Below are positions 44,791 to 52,081 of a stretch of DNA of 64,000 nt, in pieces. Within the stretch, counting starts at the first letter, position 1. Every line of letters starts with the position of its first letter. The translations under genes and the position numbers were made by a program. The stretch lies in NCBI RefSeq assembly GCF_050485565.1, contig NZ_JBJHBQ010000002.1, positions 186,001-250,000 on the forward strand. The letters are read 5' to 3'. The DNA comes from Glycocaulis sp050485565 (lineage in GTDB: Bacteria; Pseudomonadota; Alphaproteobacteria; Caulobacterales; Maricaulaceae). The notes below the pieces were generated by a model, which saw only the letters and a program-made list of their open reading frames with translations, searched no databases and was not told where the DNA came from.

Positions 44791-45639
44791 ATGACGGCGC
44801 AGCCCGGTCAGCTGGATATCTACCCGCCGCCCGCAGGGCTTGCGCCCGTCGTGTCGGGCTTTGTCCATCGTGATGAGCGGGTGGATGGCCGGGCGGTGCG
44901 CCTGCTGCCCGATGTGCGCACCTCCGTCCAGATCATGCTCGCCGACCCGTACTGGATACGCGAACGCGGCGAAGGCGATGCGTGGCAGCGCCTGCCGCGC
45001 ATCGCGCTCTGGGGTCCGCGCCATGACTGGGGCTACGGATATGCTGCCGCCCACGTCACCTGCTTTGCGTTCGGACTGACGCCAGCCGGGTTTCGCGCCG
45101 TCACGCGCGGCCCTGCCAGGGGCTGGCTGAACAGGGTGGAGGGGCTTGATATTTCGGCACCTGCGCTTGCCGCCGCGATTGATCCGCGTGAGGGCGAGCC
45201 GTTCATGGAGTGGATGGCGCGCATCATCCCGGCGCTGGAGGCAGTGTTTGCCGGTGCTGCGCCCGTGCCCTTCGACTGGCCCGGCGTTACCGGGATACTC
45301 GCCGAGGAAGCTGGCGGCGCGGTGCGCAAGGCGGCGGATGCGGTCGGGCTCTCCGAGCGTCAGTTCCGCCGCGTGTTCGAGGCGCTCAGCGGGGTTGCGC
45401 CCAAGCGCTATCAGCGGGCCTTGCGGGTGGACCGGATGATCCGCCAGCTGCACCCCTCGCCGTGGGAGGCCGACACGGCCGGTGACATTCCCATCCCCTT
45501 TGCTGACCAGCCACATGCCATACGGGAGTTCCGGGCCCTGACCGGCCTGACGCCCGCCGACTATGTCCGGCTGAAAACCGGCGCTGACCGCACCTTGCGC
45601 TCGGTCGGGGTGGACGGGCTGGCCTTGCCTCAAGGCTGA
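44791..45639 (+). CDS. AraC-family transcriptional regulator
   Basis: A 282-residue regulator. The C-terminal ~100 residues carry the two helix-turn-helix AraC domain (VRKAADAVGLSERQFRRVFE, then VAPKRYQRALRVDRMIRQL, and FRALTGLTPADYVR). The N-terminal part is a DUF6597-like sensory domain (YPPPAGLAPVVSGFVHRDE). Start is uncertain: I use the ATG at 44791 with GAAGAAA upstream, but 44740 and 44722 are in frame. It is divergent from the CPBP protease gene, which is a possible target. Confidence 0.82.
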   Translation: MTAQPGQLDIYPPPAGLAPVVSGFVHRDERVDGRAVRLLPDVRTSVQIMLADPYWIRERGEGDAWQRLPRIALWGPRHDWGYGYAAAHVTCFAFGLTPAGFRAVTRGPARGWLNRVEGLDISAPALAAAIDPREGEPFMEWMARIIPALEAVFAGAAPVPFDWPGVTGILAEEAGGAVRKAADAVGLSERQFRRVFEALSGVAPKRYQRALRVDRMIRQLHPSPWEADTAGDIPIPFADQPHAIREFRALTGLTPADYVRLKTGADRTLRSVGVDGLALPQG

Positions 45640-45689
45640 TGCTCATCTCGCCACTGGACGCGCGCCGCGCTGCTTGTCACTCTCGCGCC

Positions 45690-45941
45690 ATGACCGACTC
45701 AGGCACCACCGATATCGCCAAGCTGAGCTTTGAAGCCGCGCTGAAGGAGCTGGAGGACATTGTCCAGCAGCTTGAGCGCGGGGATGTGGAGCTGGAGAAA
45801 TCCATCGCCATGTATGAGCGCGGCGCGGCGCTGCGCGCCCATTGCGAGGCGCGCCTGAAAGATGCGCAGCTGAAAGTCGACAAGATCGTGCTGGGCGCGG
45901 ACGGCAAGCCGGGGACCGAGCCTGCGGGCCTTGACGGCTGA
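45690..45941 (+). CDS. xseB: exodeoxyribonuclease VII small subunit
   Basis: An 83-residue coiled-coil protein that partners with XseA to degrade single-stranded DNA. It shows the family sequence LSFEAALKELEDIVQQLERGDVELEKSIAMYERG. The next gene's ATG overlaps its stop as TGATG. In alphaproteobacteria xseB commonly precedes ispA and dxs, as here, with one extra gene inserted. xseA is not in the window. Confidence 0.95.
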   Translation: MTDSGTTDIAKLSFEAALKELEDIVQQLERGDVELEKSIAMYERGAALRAHCEARLKDAQLKVDKIVLGADGKPGTEPAGLDG

Positions 45942-46309
45942 TGCGCGGGGCCGCCGACCCGCCTGCCAGTGAAATCAGCCCGGACGATTTCTTCGCCGCC
46001 GATATCCGCCTTGGCACGATCACGCGCGCCGAACCGTTCCCGGAGGCGCGAAAGCCCGCCTACAAGCTCTGGATCGATTTTGGTGAAGGGGTAGGCGAGA
46101 AGCGCTCTTCCGCGCAGATAACCGGGCTTTACGCGATTGACCAGCTGGTGGGCAGGCGCGTGCTGGCGGTGGTGAATTTTCCGCCGCGCCAGATCGGCCC
46201 TGTGCGCTCCGAAGTGCTGGTGCTGGGCGTGACGGACAGCGCGGGAAATGTGGTCTTGCTGGAGGTGCCAGAGCACGCCGATGTGGCCAACGGCGCTGGC
46301 GTCAGCTAG
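45941..46309 (+). CDS. csaA: CsaA-like tRNA-binding domain protein
   Basis: A 122-residue protein with a single EMAP/Trbp111 OB fold. The motifs DIRLGTITRAEPFPEARKPAYKL, SSAQITGLY and GRRVLAVVNFPPRQIGPVRSEVLVLG are those of CsaA, a dimeric chaperone-like tRNA-binding protein. Its exact role is unclear. It begins within the xseB stop codon and lies between xseB and ispA, interrupting the usual pair but in one operon. Confidence 0.88.
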   Translation: MRGAADPPASEISPDDFFAADIRLGTITRAEPFPEARKPAYKLWIDFGEGVGEKRSSAQITGLYAIDQLVGRRVLAVVNFPPRQIGPVRSEVLVLGVTDSAGNVVLLEVPEHADVANGAGVS

Positions 46310-46355
46310 ACCGGCATCGCACTGACCCCTCGCGCCCGGAGTTCACCTGACCACC

Positions 46356-47246
46356 ATGGCCAGTTTTCAGGCCCAGCTTGAAGAATCTGCCGACCGCGTG
46401 ACGGTGGCGCTGGACGCGCTGCTGGCGCGCGCTGACGGGCCTGAGGCGCGCCTGGCCTCGGCCATGCGCTATGCCGCTCTGGGGCCGGGCAAGCGTATCC
46501 GGCCTTTCCTCACGCTGGCGGCAGGGCGCATGCTGGGCGCGGATGAGCGCGGGCTCTTGCGTGCGGGCTGCGCAATCGAGTGCATTCACGCCTATTCGCT
46601 GATCCACGATGATCTGCCTGCCATGGATAATGACGATGTCCGGCGCGGACGTCCGACCGTGCATATCGCCTATGATGAGGCGACAGCGATCCTTGCCGGT
46701 GACGCGCTGCAATCGGCCGCTTTCGAGATCATGGCCGGCGCTGACACCCATCCCCATCCGAGCGTCCGTCTGGCGCTGGTGGAGGGGCTGGCAAAGGCCT
46801 CCGGCGCGCGCGGCATGGCCGGCGGGCAGATGATCGACATGCTCTCGCCGACGCGTGTAGGCGACGATATCGGCGTGCTGACGCGCCTGCACCGGATGAA
46901 GACCGGCGCGCTGATCAGTTTTTCGGTGGAGGCAGGCGCGGCGCTGGCCGAAGCCAGTAATGATGCGCGCCACGCGCTGGAAGGCTACGCCCATGATCTG
47001 GGGCTGATCTACCAGATCGTGGACGATCTTCTGGACGCTGAAGGGCTGCCCAGCATTGCGGGCAAGGCGGTCAACAAGGATGCCCGTCAGGGAAAAACCA
47101 CATTTGTCACGATTCTGGGGGTGGACGGCGCGCGCGAACGGGCGCGTCATCTCGCCGCTCAGGCCAAGGAATACCTCGCACTCTTCGGCAGTTCTGCCAA
47201 TATCCTCAAGAGTTGCGTCGACTTCGTTCTCGAACGGCGGTCCTGA
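46356..47246 (+). CDS. ispA: polyprenyl diphosphate synthase (farnesyl/geranylgeranyl)
   Basis: A 296-residue all-helical prenyltransferase that condenses IPP with allylic diphosphates. The first Asp-rich motif is DDLPAMDNDDVRRGRPT, the second DDLLDAEG. Residues before the first motif (HAYSLIHDD) fit farnesyl or geranylgeranyl synthases. It lies directly before dxs in the same direction, so isoprenoid precursors and chain elongation are encoded together. Confidence 0.93.
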   Translation: MASFQAQLEESADRVTVALDALLARADGPEARLASAMRYAALGPGKRIRPFLTLAAGRMLGADERGLLRAGCAIECIHAYSLIHDDLPAMDNDDVRRGRPTVHIAYDEATAILAGDALQSAAFEIMAGADTHPHPSVRLALVEGLAKASGARGMAGGQMIDMLSPTRVGDDIGVLTRLHRMKTGALISFSVEAGAALAEASNDARHALEGYAHDLGLIYQIVDDLLDAEGLPSIAGKAVNKDARQGKTTFVTILGVDGARERARHLAAQAKEYLALFGSSANILKSCVDFVLERRS

Positions 47247-47304
47247 TCGCCGCAAACTGAGCCACCGGAACCGGCAAGAGGGCCGGACTGACGCTGGAGC
47301 CATT

Positions 47305-49209
47305 ATGCCTGAGACGCCCAATCTGGACCGCATCGCCTCCCCGAAGGACCTTAAAGGCCTCGACAATGCGCAGCTGTGCGCGATTGCCGATGAGCTGCGC
47401 GCGGAGACGATTGATGCGGTGTCGGTAACGGGCGGGCATCTGGGCGCGGGGCTGGGCGTGGTCGAGCTTACCGTCGCGCTACACGCTGTATTCGATACGC
47501 CCAAAGACATCCTGATCTGGGATGTCGGCCATCAGTGCTATCCCCATAAAATTCTCACCGGGCGGCGCGACCGTATCCGCACGCTGCGCCAGGGCGGGGG
47601 GCTGTCCGGCTTCACCAAGCGTACCGAGAGCGAATACGACCCGTTCGGGGCCGCTCACGCCTCCACCTCCATTTCCGCCGCACTCGGCTTTTCGGTTGCC
47701 AGCGATCTCAAGGGTGAAAACCGCCATGTCGTCGCCGTGATCGGCGATGGCTCCATGTCGGCGGGCATGGCCTATGAGGCGATGAACAATGCCGGGGCGC
47801 TCGACAAGAATCTCATCGTCATCCTGAACGATAACGACATGTCCATCGCTCCGCCGGTCGGTGCGATGAGCCATTATTTCGCGCGCCTTGTCTCCTCCAA
47901 GGGCTATCGTTCGCTGAGGAAGATCGGCAAGGGCCTTGCCAAGGTGATCGGCGTGGAAGAAGCCGCGCGCCGGGCCGAGGAATATATGCGTGGCATGGCC
48001 GTGGGCGGCACGATGTTCGAGGAGATGGGCTTTCGCTATGTCGGGCCTATCGATGGCCATGACGTGGCGCAGCTCGTTGCGGTTCTGAAGAATGTGCGCG
48101 ACGGGCAGGACGGACCGGTGCTGATCCACGCCGTCACGCATAAAGGCCATGGCTATGCGCCGGCAGAGGCCGCTGCCGACAAGTATCACGGCGTGTCGAA
48201 ATTCAACGTCATCACCGGCGAGCAGGCCAAGTCCAAGCCCGCAGCGCCCAGCTATACCGGCGTCTTTGCCGAGGCGTTGATCCGCGAAGCCGAGGCCGAC
48301 CCGTCAATCGTCGCCATTACCGCCGCCATGCCGAGCGGGACGGGGCTGGACAAGTTCGCCGCGCGCTTTCCGGACCGCTGCTTTGATGTCGGCATTGCCG
48401 AGCAGCATGCCGTCACGTTCGCGGCCGGGCTGGCGGCGGCGGGCATGAAGCCGTTTGCGGCGCTCTACTCCACCTTCCTGCAGCGCGCCTATGACAGCGT
48501 GGTCCACGATGTGGCCATCCAGAAACTGCCGGTGCGCTTTGCCATCGACCGGGCAGGGCTGGTCGGCGCAGACGGCTCCACCCATGCGGGCAGTTTTGAT
48601 CTTGGCTATCTCGGCATGTTGCCGGGCATGGTCATCATGGCCGCTGCCGACGAGGCGGAGCTGGCGCGCATGGTGAAAACGGCCACGCTGATTGATGACG
48701 GCCCCAGCGCCTTCCGCTATCCGCGCGGCGAAGGCACGGGCGTGGAAATTCCCGCCAACCCGCAAGCGCTGGAGATCGGCAAGGGCCGTATCGTGCGCGA
48801 GGGCAGCGCGGTGGCGATCCTGTCGCTGGGCACGCGCCTGGAAGAGTCCCTCAAGGCCGCGGACGAGCTCGCCGCCCATGGCCTGTCGGCCACGGTGGCC
48901 GATGCCCGCTTTGCCAAGCCGCTCGATGAGGATCTGATCTTGCGCCTCGCGCGCGAACACGAAGTCCTCATCACCATCGAGGAAGGCGCGCGCGGCGGGT
49001 TTGGCGCGTTCGTGCTGCACATGCTGGCCGAAAAGGGCGTGCTCGATACCGGGCTGAAAATCCGCACCATGACCCTGCCGGACATGTTCCAGGAGCATGA
49101 CAGCCCGGTGAAGCAGTATGACGAGGCGCGCCTGAATGCCCGCCACATCACCGCTACTGTGCTCGATGCTCTGGGGCGGTCCGAAGAGGCGGCCAAAGCG
49201 CTGGCGTGA
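47305..49209 (+). CDS. dxs: 1-deoxy-D-xylulose-5-phosphate synthase
   Basis: A 634-residue thiamine diphosphate enzyme that joins pyruvate and glyceraldehyde-3-phosphate in the first step of the MEP isoprenoid pathway. Visible are SVTGGHLGAGLGVVEL, the cofactor motif GDGSMSAGMAYEAMNNAG with NDNDMSI, and the transketolase-type second half (RCFDVGIAEQHAVTFAAG, DRAGLVGADGSTHAG). GGAG lies 5 bases before the ATG. It is the main metabolic gene of the xseB-csaA-ispA-dxs run. Confidence 0.97.
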   Translation: MPETPNLDRIASPKDLKGLDNAQLCAIADELRAETIDAVSVTGGHLGAGLGVVELTVALHAVFDTPKDILIWDVGHQCYPHKILTGRRDRIRTLRQGGGLSGFTKRTESEYDPFGAAHASTSISAALGFSVASDLKGENRHVVAVIGDGSMSAGMAYEAMNNAGALDKNLIVILNDNDMSIAPPVGAMSHYFARLVSSKGYRSLRKIGKGLAKVIGVEEAARRAEEYMRGMAVGGTMFEEMGFRYVGPIDGHDVAQLVAVLKNVRDGQDGPVLIHAVTHKGHGYAPAEAAADKYHGVSKFNVITGEQAKSKPAAPSYTGVFAEALIREAEADPSIVAITAAMPSGTGLDKFAARFPDRCFDVGIAEQHAVTFAAGLAAAGMKPFAALYSTFLQRAYDSVVHDVAIQKLPVRFAIDRAGLVGADGSTHAGSFDLGYLGMLPGMVIMAAADEAELARMVKTATLIDDGPSAFRYPRGEGTGVEIPANPQALEIGKGRIVREGSAVAILSLGTRLEESLKAADELAAHGLSATVADARFAKPLDEDLILRLAREHEVLITIEEGARGGFGAFVLHMLAEKGVLDTGLKIRTMTLPDMFQEHDSPVKQYDEARLNARHITATVLDALGRSEEAAKALA

Positions 49210-49246
49210 TAGGAGGGGGCGGTTCCATTGATCAAGGATTCGCCCC

Positions 49247-49702
49247 ATGCCCTTCGCCAAGCCTTACCGCTCCATCTCCGAAGTTTCCGGTACACGCTAT
49301 CCGCCGCCGCATGATGAGCCGGTAAAGCGCCGCGCCTGGCGCGCGCTGGGTGATGCGTTCGGGCTGACGCAGTTCGGCGTCAATCTGGTGCGGCTGGAGC
49401 CGGGGGTGTGGTCCTCCCAGCGCCACTGGCATGCGAAGGAGGACGAGTTCGTCTACGTCGTTTCCGGCCATCCCACCCTTGTCACCGATGCGGGCGAGGA
49501 GCGCCTGTCGCCCGGCGATTGCGCGGGCTTTCCTGCCGGCGTGAAGGACGGTCACCATCTGAAGAACGACAGTGACGGAATGGTGGAGTTTCTGGTCGTC
49601 GGCAGCCGCATCGCGGAAGATCACGGGGCGTATTCCGATATCGACATGGTCTTCCTGCCCGGACGGGGCGGCTATACCCGGAAGGACGGGACCTCTTTCT
49701 AG
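49247..49702 (+). CDS. cupin-domain protein
   Basis: A 151-residue single-cupin barrel. The metal-binding motif 1 is RHWHAKEDEFVYVVSG, and motif 2 is seen in PGDCAGFPAGVKDGHHL. Such small cupins include isomerases, dioxygenases and sensors; no substrate can be read. It follows dxs by 37 bases and could be cotranscribed, but lies before a repeat-rich gap. Confidence 0.82.
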   Translation: MPFAKPYRSISEVSGTRYPPPHDEPVKRRAWRALGDAFGLTQFGVNLVRLEPGVWSSQRHWHAKEDEFVYVVSGHPTLVTDAGEERLSPGDCAGFPAGVKDGHHLKNDSDGMVEFLVVGSRIAEDHGAYSDIDMVFLPGRGGYTRKDGTSF

Positions 49703-49724
49703 TTCCGCAACGCATCCCTTACTT

Positions 49725-49816
49725 CGTCATTCCAGAAGCCCGAAGGGCTATCTGGAACCCGGTGTTTATAAAAAGTCTGGGTTCCGGGTCTCGCTCATCG
49801 CTCGCCCGGAATGACG
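49725..49816. repeat. element with inverted GTCATTCC ends
   Basis: CGTCATTCC at the left end is matched by GGAATGACG at the right end, and internal hairpins (e.g. around GCCCGAAGGGC and ACCCGGTG ... CTGGGTTCCGGGT) lie between. No coding potential is seen. It resembles widespread short palindromic elements, but I cannot name a family. Confidence 0.6.
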
Positions 49817-49954
49817 AAAAATGGGGCCGCGTTAAATTCGATAGGCTCAATCGTTGTCATGGCCCGGTTTATCCGGGCCACCCATGCCTGAGAGGGGCGA
49901 GCTAGCGGGGCCTATACAGGCCGCGTAGCGGCCTGAAAAGCGCGACCGCGCGCC

Positions 49955-50018
49955 CGCGACTGCTTGCCCCCGCGCAGGCGGGGGTTCGCGGAACATCGCA
50001 ACGCGGATGCGTTGCGGA
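49955..50018 (+). repeat. 64-base dispersed repeat, copy A
   Basis: Matches 57933-57996 at 59 of 64 positions. Contains two hairpins, CCCGC-GCAG-GCGGG and CGCAACGC-GGAT-GCGTTGCG. The second half of the repeat is identical in the two copies. Confidence 0.9.
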
Positions 50019-50124
50019 ACCAAAAGAGGCATGGGTCCCCCGGACCTCGCTGGCGCTCGGCCGGAGGATGACACCGGGTCTACTACAGGCGGCGGCGTCC
50101 CTGTCCGGTGCAATTCACAAAAAA

Positions 50125-50160
50125 GAAAAACCCCTCCTGCCCGTCGGCAGAAGGGGTTTT
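50125..50160 (-). terminator. intrinsic terminator after the cold-shock gene
   Basis: On the minus strand a GC-rich stem (CCCCTTCTGC pairing with GCAGGAGGGG, one mismatch) is followed by TTTTTCTTTT. It lies about 57 bases after the csp stop and ends that transcript. Confidence 0.85.
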
Positions 50161-50216
50161 CCCTGTCAGCATCGGCAAAGGCATGCGCCCCAGCCGGTGT
50201 GATCTCAAACTGTCAA

Positions 50217-50426
50217 TCAGGCCGATTGCAGGTTGGTCGCAGAGAATTTGCCGCTCTTGGCGTCGCGCGCTTCCTCGTAGGAAATGCGCTGGCCTTCGTT
50301 GAGGGCGGGCATGCCTGCAGCTTCAACAGCCGTGGCGTGGACGAACACGTCCTTGCTGCCATCATCCGGTTGGATGAAGCCGTAGCCTTTGGTGGTGTTG
50401 AACCATTTTACAGTTCCCGTAGCCAT
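50217..50426 (-). CDS. cold shock-domain protein
   Basis: A 69-residue CspA-like OB-fold protein with RNP1 (KGYGFIQ) and RNP2 (VFVHATAV) motifs, binding RNA or single-stranded DNA as a chaperone. AAGGA lies 8 bases before the ATG. A long AT-rich upstream stretch is typical of csp genes with temperature-sensitive leaders. It is followed by a strong terminator. It sits between the cupin and the toxin-antitoxin genes, in the gap between dxs and tlyA. Confidence 0.95.
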   Translation of the reverse strand: MATGTVKWFNTTKGYGFIQPDDGSKDVFVHATAVEAAGMPALNEGQRISYEEARDAKSGKFSATNLQSA

Positions 50427-50731
50427 GGGAGTATTCCTTGTAACAAGATATAACAAAGCGGCCTGTCGCACAGGCGCGCCAGCGGTATCGAAGAGAGGTA
50501 GAGGGAAGGGGGCGCCCGAAAGCGCGTAACCTGATCGTCGGCCAAAATTCGATGAAAGTTTATAGCGTGAATGCGCGGCAAAGGCAAGAAGAATTGGCGA
50601 TAGAGAATACTTTGTGTTGAAATGAATGTACTTTTCATCAGTCTCTTTAGTTTTGTATTGTAGAATTGTTCAGTGCCAGCGCAGCCGAGGTGAGGCTTCC
50701 AGTGCGCCGCAATGCGCGGTATGCTCACCCT
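50427..50731. promoter_or_regulatory. divergent promoter region and csp leader
   Basis: This 305-base gap has no gene. It is markedly AT-rich from about 50525 to 50680 compared with its surroundings and must hold the promoters for csp (minus) and the toxin-antitoxin pair (plus). A small stem CCTGT-cgc-ACAGG lies at 50463-50475 in the csp leader. No exact motif is clear. Confidence 0.5.
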
Positions 50732-50959
50732 ATGACAAAGCTCCTCGATCACGCAGTGAAAGTGGCCGGAACGCTTCCTGACGACGTTCAGGACGAGATT
50801 GCCCGCCTGATGCTGGCCCTTGCCGGTGATGACAAGGAGCCGGAGCCGGTTGATCCAGACCATCTCGACGCCGTGCTCGAAGGGCTGGAGCAGGCACGCG
50901 CCGGCAAATTTGCATCCCGCGCTGAAGTCGCAAGGACCTTAAGCCGGTTTGGCGAATGA
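50732..50959 (+). CDS. antitoxin of a ParE-type toxin-antitoxin pair
   Basis: A 75-residue acidic protein immediately before a ParE-like toxin gene, with which it overlaps by 4 bases (ATGA). It has a helical N-terminal half (LLDHAVKVAGTLPDDVQDEIARLMLALAG) and a C-terminal half with VLEGLEQARAGKFAS, like antitoxins paired with RelE/ParE toxins, though without a clear ribbon-helix-helix signature. It should bind and neutralise the toxin and repress the operon. Confidence 0.78.
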   Translation: MTKLLDHAVKVAGTLPDDVQDEIARLMLALAGDDKEPEPVDPDHLDAVLEGLEQARAGKFASRAEVARTLSRFGE

Positions 50960-51243
50960 AGGTTCGCTTCTCGCGGCGCGCGCTCGCCGATCTGGAGATG
51001 ATTGCTGATTATCTGTTGCGTGAGAATCCGGATGCTGCCGGACGCGTAAGAGACTCCCTTCTTGAAGGCTGCGCTCTGGCTGCGCGTTTCCCGTCTGCCG
51101 GGCGGCAACAGAGCATTTCCGGAGTACGGCGGCTTGTTACGCGCCGGTTCGGCTACAGCATATATTATCTGCCCGATATTGATGCCGGCACACTGGCCAT
51201 CTTGAGTATCCGCCATCCGCGCCGCGCGCCGGGACTGGAGTAG
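50956..51243 (+). CDS. ParE/RelE-family toxin
   Basis: A 95-residue basic toxin of the RelE/ParE superfamily. Typical features are VRFSRRALADLEMIADYLL at the start, RVRDSLLEGCALAARFPSAGR, and the final RRFGYSIYYLPD ... ILSIRHPRRAPGLE. ParE members inhibit DNA gyrase; RelE members cut mRNA. The resemblance here is to ParE. The pair lies between csp and tlyA, breaking an otherwise conserved dxs-tlyA order, which suggests insertion. Confidence 0.88.
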   Translation: MKVRFSRRALADLEMIADYLLRENPDAAGRVRDSLLEGCALAARFPSAGRQQSISGVRRLVTRRFGYSIYYLPDIDAGTLAILSIRHPRRAPGLE

Positions 51244-51249
51244 GGTCGC

Positions 51250-51972
51250 ATGCGGGCAGATCTCCAGCTGGTCGCGCTTGGTCATTTCGACACCCGTGCG
51301 CGTGCGCAGGCAGCGATCAGGGCAGGGCGGGTGCGGGTGAATGGCGAGGTGCTGACCAAGCCCTCGCAGACGATCCCTCCGGGCGCGCAGATCGAGGCCG
51401 AGGCCGAACACCCTTTCGTCAGCCGGGCCGCGCTCAAGCTGGTGGCGGCGCTCGATGCGTTCGCGGTCAGCCCGCAGGAGCGCATCTGTCTGGATGTGGG
51501 CAGTTCCACCGGCGGTTTCAGCGAGCTTCTGCTGCAGCGCGGCGCGGCTCATGTTTATGCGGTCGATGTGGGCCGCGATCAGCTGCACCCGTCCTTGCGC
51601 GCCCATCCCCGCCTGACCAGCCTTGAAGGCACGGATGCGCGCGATCTGTCACCCGACCTGATACCAGAATCACCCTCGCTTATAGTATGCGATGCCAGCT
51701 TCATCGAGCTTGCCAAGCTGCTGGGTGTGCCCTTGTCACTGGCACTGGCTGACGCGGATTTGATCGCCCTTTTCAAGCCGCAGTTCGAGGTCGGCCGGGC
51801 CCATATCGGCAAGGGCGGAATTGTCAGTGACGAGGCAGCGGTCCAAACGGCGCTTAACGCCTTTGAGGACTGGCTGGAACGCGAAGGCTGGCCGGTGCGC
51901 GCGGCGATCCCCAGCCCGATTGCCGGCAGCGATGGAAACCGCGAGATTCTGGTATGGGCACGCCGCGCATAA
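51250..51972 (+). CDS. tlyA: TlyA-family rRNA 2'-O-methyltransferase
   Basis: A 240-residue protein with an N-terminal S4 RNA-binding domain (RAQAAIRAGRVRVNGEVLTKPS) and a C-terminal FtsJ-like methyltransferase domain (CLDVGSSTGGFSELLLQRGA with the cofactor loop, then VCDASFIEL and LFKPQFEVGR). TlyA methylates 16S and/or 23S rRNA and sets susceptibility to capreomycin in mycobacteria. It starts 6 bases after the toxin stop. In relatives it directly follows dxs. Confidence 0.93.
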   Translation: MRADLQLVALGHFDTRARAQAAIRAGRVRVNGEVLTKPSQTIPPGAQIEAEAEHPFVSRAALKLVAALDAFAVSPQERICLDVGSSTGGFSELLLQRGAAHVYAVDVGRDQLHPSLRAHPRLTSLEGTDARDLSPDLIPESPSLIVCDASFIELAKLLGVPLSLALADADLIALFKPQFEVGRAHIGKGGIVSDEAAVQTALNAFEDWLEREGWPVRAAIPSPIAGSDGNREILVWARRA

Positions 51973-52006
51973 AGCCCCACAAGCCGCGTGGTTCTTACAA
52001 TTATCA

Positions 52007-52035
52007 TTGACGCTGCATTGCAGTATTTGCTTAAC
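52007..52035 (+). promoter_or_regulatory. possible promoter for the mrp operon
   Basis: TTGACG at 52007-52012 is separated by 17 bases from CTTAAC at 52030-52035, 47 bases before the mrpA start. The -35 match is good and the -10 match poor, as is common in alphaproteobacteria. A start site cannot be confirmed from sequence. Confidence 0.35.
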
Positions 52036-52081
52036 ACACCGCTCCTGTCTCGACTGTTTACCCCCAATTACCGGAGGCCCG

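Larger units (their letters stand above)
49703..50124. repeat. repeat-rich intergenic region
   Basis: No gene is seen here. The region contains a 92-base element with inverted GTCATTCC/GGAATGAC ends (49725-49816), a 64-base repeat (49955-50018), a fragment TCCGCAACGCATCC at 49704-49717 matching the inverted end of that repeat, and an outer inverted pair ACCCATGCCT (49880-49889)/AGGCATGGGT (50027-50036). It looks like layered insertions of small palindromic elements. Confidence 0.75.

Noticed and set aside
49703..50216. Protein-coding genes in the repeat-rich gap after the cupin gene
   Set aside because: Open frames there are short, overlap hairpins and lack ribosome-binding sites.
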